This document shows positions 20,474-30,582 of a DNA stretch of 48,091 nt, one piece after another (positions within the stretch are counted from its first letter, which is position 1; every line of letters begins with the position of its first letter). The notes beneath the pieces were generated by a model. That model saw only the letters and a list, made by a program, of their open reading frames with translations, had not been told where the DNA came from and did not search any database. This stretch comes from Zopfochytrium polystomum (taxonomy: Eukaryota > Chytridiomycota > Chytridiomycetes > Chytridiales > Chytridiaceae), in assembly GCA_025765615.1 (NCBI GenBank), contig JAIVFJ010000398.1:1-48091 (forward strand), written 5' to 3'. The position numbers and the translations under genes are program-made.

Positions 20474-20545
20474 GGCCGAGTGGTGTAGTGGTAACATGTT
20501 TCCCTCCGAAGGAAAAGAGCCTGGGTTCAAACCCCAGCTTGGTCG
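20474..20545 (+). tRNA. tRNA-Arg (anticodon CCG)
   Basis: This is a complete 72-nt cloverleaf without an intron. The acceptor stem pairs GGCCGAG with CTTGGTC (two G-T pairs). The D-arm contains the A-box TGGTGTAGTGG. The anticodon stem TTTCC/GGAAA closes the loop CTCCGAA, which places CCG at positions 34-36. The T-arm CTGGG-TTCAAAC-CCCAG contains the B-box. It reads the CGG codon, common in this GC-rich genome. A TTTT run about 25 nt downstream can serve as RNA polymerase III terminator. Confidence 0.93.
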
Positions 20546-21011
20546 AAAGTTTCATTGTCCACAAATTTTCTAGTTTTACCCCAATGCCAGTCACTGCTGA
20601 AACACACTCAATAATTGACAGCTCAGTTACTCTCAGAGAGATGCTCTATGAGCTGCTTAAGTGCATCAGCTGTACGTATTATGCAAAAGGCAGTGTTGAA
20701 CGTGTGACCTATGCATTGGCACAATTTTGCGTGTTGATTTGAAACTTTTTATTCAGTAAGACGGCCCTCACATTACAATGCCTGCGTTCTGTCGACATTT
20801 GATCAGCAAATGCGTCCTCCAGACTTTTTCGAGGCAAGGTCGTTTCAAGTCGCCTGCCTGTGAAACCCGTCGATTTTTTAAAGTGCGGCATGTCGGTGCG
20901 CAGCTGGGCCTATCAACAACTATTGCGTGGCTGCGCATTCGCTGAATCTGCAAAAGGAAAAAAATTCCCCTTCTTGGCCAGCCAGTGTCTGTCTCTTCAC
21001 CGGTTAATTTC
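20546..21011. other. Intergenic region with no supported gene
   Basis: Only short frames are present between the tRNA and the start of the next gene. Probably promoter sequence. Confidence 0.5.
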
Positions 21012-22308
21012 ATGGTACACCTGGACTACCCGCCATCGCAGTCGCAGCAGCAGCTGCAGCAGCCGGCGTCGTCGGCGGCGTCCGCGGATCTTTCTGCCTC
21101 CGCTTCCTCCCCCTCGTCCTTCTCCTCCTCCTCCGCCGCCAGATCTCCGGTCGAGGTCCCTTCCGCGACCTATCCTCCCTCCACGCCACTCCTCTACCCG
21201 CCAGACGCCTCCCGCCCCATATCATTCTCCACCTCCAATGCGACCGGCTCCACAGCATCGCCGCCGGCCGGAACAACCACCTTCTACACGTTCCCGCCGG
21301 ACAGCGCCGAGCTGAAGAAGTTGGAGGCGGCCCAGCAAAAGAAGAAAGGTGAGCTCAGGGTGTTTGTTGGCACAGAGGATCAGGCGGCATTCGTTGTTGG
21401 TGGTGTGTCGCGCATCGCGCAAACCGCATACGTTGTCCTCAAGCTCACTATTAAAAATAACCGCCTACAAGGAGTCCCTCGCTTGTGGTTGTTCCTCATC
21501 GTCGCCGCCAGCGTCGTCGTCGCCGCGATCATCGTCGGCGTCGCCGTCGCAGTGACCAATTCCAACAAATCCAACGCTCCCGACCCCGTCACACTCACCA
21601 CCACCCAAGGCGCGAACCAGAGCTCGTCGTCATCATCATCGTCAAAGGCGTCCAACTCGTCTCCGTCGCCCTCGCTGTTGACCCAATCCACAACGTCAAC
21701 GCCGGGAACCGCCGCCGCGTCGCAAGAAACCGGCCAACAAACAACAGACCAGCCCACGCGGCAGCCGACCACCGCGCAGCAGACGACGACGACGTCCCAA
21801 CAGCCGACCACCACCACCACCACCACCACCGCCACCACGCCAAAGTCGACCGGGTTCCAGATCCGCCTCTCCGGTTCCAGCCAATGCGTCGCCGGATCGT
21901 CGTTCCAGAGCTGCGAGGCCAGCCCCGGCGCGTCGAGCCCGCAGGTCTTTGTCGACAGCGGGCCGAACTGGAAACAGGTTTCGAGCGGAATGTGTTTGAC
22001 GACGTTCCACGGGGTAACCGGTTTCCCCTCTTTTTTTTTTTTTTTTTTTTTTAAAACTCCCCCGCAGCATTATTTGGAAACTCTCATAGGGCTAATCAGC
22101 GTTACTCTGACCTCCCACTTTTCAGCTAACGCTGTCGCTCGATCCGTGTAACAGTTCCACCCAGTACCAGATAATCACTTACGACGGTACCATTCAAACT
22201 TTCGAAGGGGAGATCTGCGTCAAATCGGACCTGAGCTTGCAGATCACTGTATCGGGAAATGTCAATCCGGCTGATTGCGGAAAGTTTGACCGCGTCTCGC
22301 TCTCGTGA
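21012..22308 (+). CDS. Type II membrane protein with mucin-like stalk and ricin-B-like head
   Basis: Three exons (21012-21348, 21472-22013, 22126-22308) join in phase to 353 residues; introns are 123 and 112 nt. Residues 1-112 are rich in Ser, Pro and Gln with no signal peptide and end in a basic LysLysLys patch. A single membrane helix follows (about 117-139: LFLIVAASVVVAAIIVGVAV). Positive charge before it and none after predicts the N-terminus in the cytosol. The outside part is a Ser/Thr/Gln stalk with long Thr runs, likely O-glycosylated. A compact domain of about 110 residues with paired cysteines follows (SSQCVAG, FQSCEAS, GMCLTT, LDPCNSS, GEICVKS, ADCGK). The spacing of CV...C and the CL/CV motifs resembles a beta-trefoil (ricin-B) lectin. 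A cell-wall sensor or lectin role is an inference. Confidence 0.72.
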
Positions 22309-23033
22309 AAAAAAAAAAAAAAGAAACCCAAAGTTGACGAGTAGCGTTTCGTGTGTGACGACTTCATTGAAAATACTCTGTTCTTCTACTATTGACTCGT
22401 CGAACACGTCAAATATGGAAACTCTATGTCACTTTTCAAGGATATCGTCCTCCGCCTCCTTCGTCGCGGGGTCGGCGAGGCCCGGCGCTCGGCGCTGCGG
22501 CTGCTGCTGCTGTTGCCGTTGGCGTTGCTGTTGCTGTTGCTGATTTTTCTGTTTTATTGAATCTGGCCAATCAACACCTCTGGCCGCAGACGAAAAATTT
22601 TTTAAAAATATGTAAGGGGGCTTGCACAGTCACGTGACCGCGTCCCAAAGTCCTAACTCGCCCTCCCGTCGGCCCCCTATCGGCCCGACCAGGGCGGGCG
22701 ATTGTTTCCGACACAATGACCTGCTGAACGCAACCGCCCGCCCTGCCTTCGAGCGACAACCAAAAAAGCAAACAAAATAACGGTGAATAGACTGGCCCGT
22801 GATTTTTTTTTTCCTTTTTCTTTTTATTTTCCTTTCATTTCTCTGTTTCCATCAAAGCGTTCGACTTTGCTAAAATGGAAAATGCCAGAAAAAGGCGTAT
22901 GAGCTCTTTCATGTTCTATGAGCGAGATGAGATATTTTTGACGGAAGAAAAAGAGGGAGAGGGCGGTGGAAAAAAAAAAAAAAAAAAAGAAAAAGAAAAT
23001 AAAGTCGCAACAAAAAGGTAAAGTGCATTCCTT
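22309..23033. other. Intergenic region with no supported gene
   Basis: The region lies between the 3' ends of two convergent genes. It contains a GCT/GTT trinucleotide run (22497-22542), a T-rich tract and an A-tract near 22972-22989. One palindromic E-box is annotated separately. Confidence 0.5.
22629..22638. promoter_or_regulatory. Palindromic E-box-like site
   Basis: The perfect palindrome GTCACGTGAC contains CACGTG, the core site of bHLH factors (Pho4, Cbf1 and USF families). It lies between two convergent gene ends, so a promoter role is doubtful. Confidence 0.25.
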
Positions 23034-24851
23034 TCAAGGGCAACCGAAAAAGGACCCGACACTGCGCACCGAGTCCGCGAATTCTCCGACCGACACCACC
23101 GCGTTGGTCTGGTGCGGGTACGAGCCGTTCAGCGGCACGTAGCCCACAAAGTAGCGGTAGTCGTTCGACGCCGACGCCGCGGGGCTGTCGTACGGCTCCA
23201 TTGTCACGTTGCCCGGAACCAGGAAGGGCAGGCCCGTCAGAGTGTCCGTGGCGAGCCAGTATGAGAGAAGGACGGGCGTCGCAGTCGTGTCGAGCGACTT
23301 GTGGACCTGGTGTTTTTGGTGTGCGGGAAGGAATGGAGCGACAGTTGAGCAAGGGAAACTGGCGGGTGGATGCAAAAAAAAAAAAAAATAAAAAAAATAA
23401 GTAAAACTCACCGCGGCGACGATCTTGCCATCGAAATCACGGCAGGACTGCTTGTCGTCGACGAGCACGCGGTCCTGCAGCGGGAACCCGTCGCCGTTGT
23501 TGTCGTGCACCTCCTCTGTCCCGTCGGTCAACGTGATGCGAACGCGGACGCTGGTGACCGACGCGGCCTGCGTCACGTTGCGCGCAAAGCCGTAGTACAC
23601 AAACGTCTCGTTCCCCAGCCCGCTCTTGCCGACCCCGTCAAACGCGCTCTGCCGCACAGCCGGCACCGAGCACGGCGCATCCACGCAGCCGCCAGCCGAG
23701 CGGTCCACAAGCTCCAGCGTCACGCCCGCGATCGCGTCCACGGGCCGCTCCGTCACCCGCACGCGGACGTCGCCCGAGAACAGCAGGCTGCCGTCAGCCG
23801 CCGGCAGCAGCCGCCACTTGCGCGGCTTGACCTCGTACGGCGCCACCGGCTCCGTCAGCCGCACCGCCGCCGGCACCGTCTCGATCATGCGGCCCAGGAT
23901 CTCGGCGCACGTCGCGGCAAACGCACCGGGCGACGCCGCCATCGCGCGCACCGTGCGGTTGCCGTCCGCCGCAAACAGCCGCGCGTCCGACCGCCGCACC
24001 GCGTCCGGCCCGTCCACCAGCGGGTCCGTCGACACGTTCCCCACGTACGCCGTCACGATCGAGTCGTCGAACGTCGCCGGAGACGCGTCGAAAGGGTGGA
24101 ACCGGTTCGCGAAGCTCCCGTCGTCCGGCACCACCGTCGGGAACAGCGTCCCGTGCACGCCGCCCATCGTGTGCCCGCACGCCACCATCGCGATCGCCTC
24201 GGGCAGGCTGAACCCGGCGCGGCGGAACGTCGCCGCAAACTCCTCCGCAGACTGGTCCGGCGACGGCACGCCCTTCGGGCCCGCGACCCCCGCGTCGACC
24301 CGGCCGACGCGCAGCGGGATCCTCGGCCCGCCGCAGTGCCCGACGGCCGTGACCAGCGCCATGGCGACCAAGTCCGCCAGCGGCGTGACGCTGTCGTGGA
24401 ACCGCCCGACAACGTCGAGCGTCGACGTGAACGCACTGCCCCGGTTCTCGTCGGTCCTGTTCAGCTCCCACCGCAGCGACGCGTCCACGCCGCCGGTGCC
24501 GGCCTCGGCGTCGTGTGTGATCATGTCGTGGAACGCCGTCCGCACCCACGCCGCGGCCGAAATGAACCCGGCCCCGGCCCCCGCGTGCGTGCACGGCTCG
24601 ATCTCGACTGTGATGAAGCCGAACGAGGCGTAGCCGCTTTCTTGGTAGAGGAGGTCCTCGAAGCGGTCGTAGGTCGGCGACGGCCAGGTCGGGGATGCGC
24701 TGGCGCCGGCGGCAGAGGCGGAGGTGGCGGCGGCAACGGCGAGCAAGGATTTGAGGAGCGATGCAGAGTGGACGGCGCGGCGCGTGCGTTGTTGGCGGCG
24801 GCGAGGGCTCCTCGCGGCGGGCGGCGGCGACGCGAGTGGAAGTCGATGCAT
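23034..24851 (-). CDS. Secreted fungal haem peroxidase
   Basis: Two exons (24851-23412 and 23306-23034), split by a 105-nt GTGAGT intron, give 570 residues. After an Arg-rich start there is a hydrophobic signal-like stretch (LLKSLLAVAAATSASA). The peroxidase fold shows the distal site AAWVRTAFHDM (Arg about 104, His about 108, Asp about 109), the calcium/GTGG-type segment EAGTGGVDASLRWE, and the proximal haem ligand MVACGHTMGGVHG (His about 227). This VACGHT-x-GGVH pattern is that of the fungal hybrid-type peroxidases often found with WSC domains. No WSC domain is seen here; the C-terminal 230 residues are beta-rich with paired cysteines and N-glycosylation sites (NVT, NGS, NET). It would oxidise phenolic or other substrates with hydrogen peroxide outside the cell. 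Substrate unknown. Confidence 0.87.
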   Translation of the reverse strand: MHRLPLASPPPAARSPRRRQQRTRRAVHSASLLKSLLAVAAATSASAAGASASPTWPSPTYDRFEDLLYQESGYASFGFITVEIEPCTHAGAGAGFISAAAWVRTAFHDMITHDAEAGTGGVDASLRWELNRTDENRGSAFTSTLDVVGRFHDSVTPLADLVAMALVTAVGHCGGPRIPLRVGRVDAGVAGPKGVPSPDQSAEEFAATFRRAGFSLPEAIAMVACGHTMGGVHGTLFPTVVPDDGSFANRFHPFDASPATFDDSIVTAYVGNVSTDPLVDGPDAVRRSDARLFAADGNRTVRAMAASPGAFAATCAEILGRMIETVPAAVRLTEPVAPYEVKPRKWRLLPAADGSLLFSGDVRVRVTERPVDAIAGVTLELVDRSAGGCVDAPCSVPAVRQSAFDGVGKSGLGNETFVYYGFARNVTQAASVTSVRVRITLTDGTEEVHDNNGDGFPLQDRVLVDDKQSCRDFDGKIVAAVSFTYFFYFFFFLHPPASFPCSTVAPFLPAHQKHQVHKSLDTTATPVLLSYWLATDTLTGLPFLVPGNVTMEPYDSPAASASNDYRYFVGYVPLNGSYPHQTNAVVSVGEFADSVRSVGSFFGCP

Positions 24852-26170
24852 TGTATTGTGGGACGGTGGGTGGGGGGTGTGTGAGGAGGGTGAGGAGGGT
24901 TGGGATGCTTGGAGGGGGAGGCGGAAGAGAAAGGGGGGGAGGGCGGTAAGAGGGAAAGAGGGAGGAGGAGGAGGAAAGAAGGGCGTCGTATTTATTTGAT
25001 GTGAAAAAAAAAAAAAAAAGAAAAGAAAAAGAAAGAAAAGACAAAAAAAAATAAACAAAACAAAAACGAAGAAAATCAGCCCATCTCCCTCCCACCTCCA
25101 AACCGCTTTGGTCCCCAGTCTGTCTCCCGCTCTCCACTTGGCCGTTTCTCCGGATGCTGTCTGCATGTCAGTCTGTCTGCCTGTCTCTCTCGCTCGGTGG
25201 TCTCTTGTACCACACATCGCGCAGGATGACGACGTGTGGCTGCCCACGCTGCGCCTGGTCCGGCTGCGCTTCGCGGGGCGCCGGACACAACCGCATTTGG
25301 AAAGTAAGCCGCTCCGAGCTCCGCTGGCCGCCGCCGCGGCAGCGCAATTTTTTCTTCTTCCTTTTGTGCTGTTCTCCCTCCAGCCTGCCAGCCAGCCAGC
25401 CACGCAGGCAAGCCACACATGACACACACACACACACCACCTCGCCTCCTCTTCAGGGCTATCAATCACCCATAGTTTTATGAAGAGATCTCCACGGGCG
25501 CGAGTCCTGTCAGAAGGTCTGCGTTGCCTTTTTTTCTTTCTTTCCCTTTTCTTTTCTTTCTTTCCTTCTTCTTTTAGGTTTCCTGTTCACCTCTTACTCG
25601 ACTACTCCCCTACGACACGACGACTCTCGAAGAACGAACGGGCGGGCGGCTTGAACAAGCGTCGCTGCCTCTTTCCTTTTCATTGACGTCGCTTGCCCAA
25701 GAATAAATACAGTACGTTAAATATCGCGATCATTAAATGGCGATTGTAATCGTATGTTGCTTACAGCCCAGACCCACCCGCAGTAACGTGTGGGGTTTGA
25801 TCCTTTTCTTCCACCATCTCCTCTTCTTCTGCCTTTTTCGAATGAAAATAATGGACAATCTGCCTCTCTCTGCTGTGGTGTCGACTGTGACGGGTGCTGT
25901 TCCCACAGTTGCCGTTGTATCAGTTGCTGCAGCGCAGGTCACCATCAATCAGTCCCGTGATGACCGCTCCTGTCAACGTCCACCCATCAATCGCTTTGCA
26001 ACTGGCGTCTCAGAGCTCAGCATCGCTGACACAAATGCAATGACAACAATGGCTGGTTTGTTGAGCAGTTTCGGTGAAACAGCACATTTGACCACTTTGC
26101 ATCAATGGTAGAGGAAAGTTAGGTTTCAGCCCATGGTTGTCAAATCGGTAAATACCCCCGATTTCGCCAC
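24852..26170. other. Promoter region and unassigned DNA
   Basis: This is the upstream region of the peroxidase gene: purine/A-rich tracts near 25005-25065, a TTTC repeat near 25529-25575 and a CA run near 25421-25438. No gene is supported. Translated sequence near 25975-26110 could be the badly decayed N-terminus of the transposase that follows, but that is uncertain. Confidence 0.4.
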
Positions 26171-26829
26171 AGGGCAAGAACTGGAGCCTGCCTGCACTAC
26201 TTGATGCATGGCAGATCATTCCTCAGGGAAGAGTGGGCAGTTTGCGAGGACGGCTTCGAGCAGCAGTTTCGATTTCCAAAGGCTTGCTTGGCAATCGACA
26301 GAACTCTACTCAAGTGTTGAACGACCACGAGATTACGAAAGTACTCCAGGAAGAGGTACCCTGCCGTCAATGTGCTGATTGCCGTCGACCATGAATGCGG
26401 AATCAGTGACAATGCCCTTCGGCCTGGGTCGGAAAACGATCAGGGGGTATACAACCGACCTGTATTTGGAAGGACGATCCACCAGAAACTCCCCTGTGAA
26501 TGTGTTGTCCTGGCCGATGCAGGATGCAAGCTTCTTGCTCACTACCTAACCCCATACTCCCACGACACAGACGATCCATCCGAAGTACATTACAACAAGG
26601 ATCCACTCGAAGACGCCGATGACAGTCGAGCGTGCGATCGGGATTCTGAAGATGAGGGTTCGAATTCTTGCTTCCAAGTTGCAGCAAATGGGAAGCGTGA
26701 ACAACAGCCAACATGCGAACAGTCAAGAGGTCCTTGGTGTTATCAACGCTTCTTTGATCATTCGAGCTTGTTTTATCCTGATGGGGATGTGCACCGACTT
26801 GAACCAGCCCTCCCAATTTTTTCTTTTTG
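26171..26829 (+). pseudogene. PIF/Harbinger-type (HARBI1-like) transposase, broken
   Basis: The DDE nuclease core is recognisable. In order: CLHYLMHGRSFLREEW, FRFPKACLAIDRTLLK, then an in-frame TGA near 26318, KRYPAVNVLIAVDHECG, PGSENDQGV (first catalytic Asp), VVLADAGCKLLAHYLTPY (second Asp). A frameshift near 26605-26620 follows, then TVERAIGILKMRVRIL (catalytic Glu). The C-terminal helix RACFILMGMCTDL matches the usual LHN region. All three acidic residues persist, but one stop and one frameshift make it inactive. I see no clear terminal inverted repeats or 3-bp target duplications. The lower GC content differs from the flanking genes. The remnant has lost its second ORF (the Myb-like partner) if it ever had one. 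Confidence 0.8.
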
Positions 26830-27036
26830 CCAAATGGCGATCGATGCATTTGAAGAGAAAAAAAAAAAAAAGAAAAAAAAAAAAGAACCAACACAGCAGG
26901 CAAGTTTGCACCCGACATCGCGGGCGGGCCAGATCGCCTAGGTTCACCGACACATTAGGGATTGCAGTCTTTGTCTACGGCGATGGCGTGGTTCTGATCC
27001 CTGGGGGATCGGCGCTTGCCCCCTTCCCCTACGACG

Positions 27037-27044
27037 TATAAATA
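27037..27044 (+). promoter_or_regulatory. TATA-like motif
   Basis: TATAAATA lies in a GC-rich context about 830 bp before the presumed start of the 31-exon gene. It could drive an upstream leader exon; no coding region follows directly. Confidence 0.3.
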
Positions 27045-27330
27045 CAAGGGCGGGGGCAAGAATGCCACGAAGGGAAACGGAAAATGGGAGACGCAGGCAA
27101 TCGAAGAATGGGTCGTTTGAGGAAGACAAAGCGTGATGACGTGCTTGCAGACTCGAACATTTCTGCATATGCATTACATCTCACCTCCTTTTCACTTTCC
27201 AAACCTCGAAAAATCAGTAAAAATAAAATTTTTCCCCTTCTTTTGTTTTAGAAAACCAAACCAGTTCAAAAACGGGAGAGAAAAACGGGGCAAAGTTCAA
27301 GGGTATTCCTGTAATAACAAGTCAAGAACA

Positions 27331-27376
27331 TACACACACACACACACACACACACTCTCTCTCTCTCTCTCTCTCT
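27331..27376. repeat. (CA)n(CT)n compound microsatellite
   Basis: About 12 CA units are followed directly by about 10 CT units, like the pair in the leader of the gene at 14289. Confidence 0.9.
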
Positions 27377-27587
27377 TTTTACCTCAGTCAGTATCCTTCG
27401 CCCTCTGTTATCTCGCGATGTCTCCGCCCCCGGCCAGCCGGAACGTGCCCAATTAGCGCGCTCGAGGCTCAGCCCTCGGAAACGAGGATGCTTCCGCCGC
27501 CCCTTCATGCCGACAGGCGGTCGACCTCGGGCGGGTGCTGGAAGCGGCTGGGGCTCGGAGCGTGTCTGTGAGGGCGCTATCTGTCTC

Positions 27588-27640
27588 GAGAGAGAGAGAG
27601 AGACAGAGAGAAAGAGAAAAAGTGTGTGTGTGTGTGTGTC
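27588..27640. repeat. (GA)n then (GT)n microsatellite
   Basis: A GA run is followed by a GT run about 230 bp before the presumed start codon of the 31-exon gene. Confidence 0.85.
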
Positions 27641-27870
27641 TGGGTGTTTGCAGGCTGAGCATACCCACGGGCGGATCAAAGATGGAAACTCAGGTCAGTC
27701 TCCCGGTGGCCCTGGAATTTGGCCCCGCTCAACGGCTCGCTCAACCATAAACCAAAACAGGAAAGTAGCAACAACGTAAGAAGAAAGAAAGTAAAAAAAG
27801 GAAAAATTTGGTCGCATAAAAATTAAGGCAAAAAAAAAAAAAAATGCAAAAAAAGGTTTGGAAAAGACCA

Positions 27871-30546
27871 ATGCCGGACGTCGCCGTCGCCGTCGTCGCC
27901 GCAGGTACTGCTGAGGCCTCCGTCAACTCGGTCGACCCGGTCGTGGACCTCACCCAAAACCAGAAGAACCACCCCCGAAGCCGCGACCCCCGCAGCCGCC
28001 ATGGGAACGTTCCCGGCCGCCTCAAGCAGGAGCAGCAGCGGCGCGGGCGTGGACGGCCCGGGCGGCACCCTTTCCACCTCCCTCTTCTCCCGATCGCCCT
28101 CCTTCTCGCCCCCGCCGCCGCCCTCCTCCTGCTTCCACTGCTCGCAGCAGCGCAGGCCGTAGTCGCCGCAGCCGCCGACGCCGTACCGGCAACGTCCTCG
28201 TCCACGTCCCCGCCGCCGCCTCTCTCGCCATTGACGCCGCTCCAGCCTCGTGAGCTAGCTGCGGCAGTGGACGTCCGACGCCGCGCGCCGTCGCCCCTGC
28301 CCCTGCCGCAGGGAGGGGGTGGTGTCGGCTGGGCTGCCGCCGCCGGCGAGAAGAAGCGCAAGGAGGACGAGAACCGCAAGATTGCGATCGGGGCCGTCGA
28401 CGAAGGGCGCGTGCTTCTGCCGGACGCGGCCGACGCACTGTCGGGGGCCATCAAGAACGAGAAGGGTGGGTGTAGAATATGAACAACTACAACACACTTT
28501 GGCAAATCTTTGCAGCGTCAAGCGCAGGTGCGGTAGTGTGTGTGTATGTGTGCTAAAAATCACAAAAAAAAAACGCATAAAAACAAACAAAAACCAAACA
28601 AAATGGGAAAAACAACGCCACCCTTTCTTCGTTGCTGCGCTCCACCCGACGCCGCCCGACACTGCGTTTCCTTCTTTCGCATCAACCCACTTCCCAGCCA
28701 AGAAAACGGTCAAGGACGGCGTTAACGCGCTGGCCGAGCCGCTCGAAAAGGTGTCGGCGAGCCTGCAGAAGCAGAACTCGATCAAGAGTGAGTAGTGGTG
28801 GTAGTGGCAGTGGTAGTGGCGGGGACCAAATCTCTTATACACACGCACACACTCACCACCCATCAAAACGATCTCAGCCACCGCGATCGACGGCGGTGCG
28901 AGCCTGGCTGGAGTCGCGGCCGGAGAGCTCGCCGGAAAGGCCGGAGCGAGCGGTGAGTTATACAACGCTTCACCCCAACCCTCCTCCCTTCTCCTCATCA
29001 CACGCTGCTATGCACCACCGCCCCAGTCCCTCTGCAAAAAGTCGCGCACGACTCGGTCGAGTCCATCACCTCGTCGGCGTTGAAGCACGAAGAACTGGAC
29101 GAAGCCGCCAGCCATTTGCAGCACGCGGTGAGTAAAGAGATTGCGAAACGTGCACAAAATGACACTCAACGTACTCTTTTCCCCCCCCCCCGCCCATTTA
29201 TTTACAGATCGGCAAGGAGGGCGCAAAGACGCTGGTGAAAGAGGCCGCAAAGGTCGTGGTGGAGCGCGTCGTGCCCAAGGTCGCGGGGTCCGCCGTGTCG
29301 TCCGTTGCTGGGGATATAGGTTCGTGCTTTCGCTGTTTGCTTGATTGACATGACCGAATCTGACGCCCCCACCACCACCACGGCGAGGAACAGCCGGCAC
29401 CGTCACCAAGCACGCCGTCGCCGGCGCGATCGGCACCGTCGAAGGAGTCTACGAAGGCGTGAAGGAGCACCACGACGCGAAACGCATGTGTCTTGCTTGT
29501 CCCATTTTTTCATTTTTAGTTTTCAGCTTTTTTCTCTCCCTTTTTTTTTTTTGGTCTTGCCTTGTGATCGCGCGTTCCTGACTGACACATATCGCCCCTT
29601 TGGTCCCGACAGAAATCGCTAAAGACGGCGTGGCGGGCGCACTCGAGGCCAACGCGAAAAATGTCAAGAAAAGTACGGCCCCCCCACCCCTTCCCCCCCC
29701 CATTATTAACCAATGCTCGACGCCAGACAACCCCATTCGCGACGGCCTGAAAACGACGGCCCACGAGCTCCACGAGGGCGGCCACCTCAAACGTAAGATT
29801 TAAAGACAGCAAACTGCAGGCTTTGAAGTTCTCTTTCTTTGGCCTCACCTTACAACTTTAAACCACAAAATAAAAAAAAGAGTCAATCAAGGACGGCATA
29901 ACCCAGGGCTACATTTCAGCCACAGAGAAAATTAGTGAGTCGTCCGGCCCGCCCTTTGGTTTTCTTGTGGTGTCGCTGGAAAGACTAACCAACCCTGATC
30001 CAAACAATGACCGGACGGTTCCCGTCACCCGCGCCGCACAGCCAAGAAGAAGGATGTGTCTGGTACGTTTTTGGGCATGTGTGTGTGTGTGTGCGCGCGC
30101 GCAATTTGTGCATCCCATTGCTCATTCTCCCCTTGTTCTTTTCGTTCCTTTAAACGCAACCCCCACAAAGACGAGACCCGCGAGGCGGCCAGCGCGGCCG
30201 AGGCCTCGCTGAAAGAGTCCGAGAAGCAACACGAGGGCCTAAGGGCGACGCTGCGCCACGCCACCGAAGCGGTGAGGGGCGATTTGCGTTGCGGAGACTA
30301 AGAAGCATTTGGAGTTGAATTTTTTTTCTTCCCCCGCGTAGATGGGAGAAAAGGGGAGCGTGGCGATCATCAAGGACGGCACCAAGCACGTTGGACAGAA
30401 GGGCGCGCCGGCTATCGTCGGCAACGTCGTGACGGGGCTCGCGGGACCGGCTGGTAATTCTCCTTTTTTTTTTTTTTTTTTTTTTTTTTTTCCTTTCTGT
30501 ATCTGATGCTGCTCTATCCTCTTGAACCAAAAAAAAAAAAAAAAAT

Positions 30547-30582
<36 letters not shown>

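Larger units (their letters stand above)
26830..27870. other. Upstream region of the 31-exon gene
   Basis: No gene is supported. It contains A-tracts (26857-26885), a TATAAATA motif (27037-27044), CA/CT repeats (27331-27376) and GA/GT repeats (27588-27640). An early untranslated exon of the next gene may lie here. Confidence 0.45.

Noticed and set aside
23370..24884. Long plus-strand frame of about 500 codons, Arg/His/Pro-rich
   Set aside because: It is antisense to the peroxidase gene, with composition typical of reverse reading of GC-ending codons and no motif.
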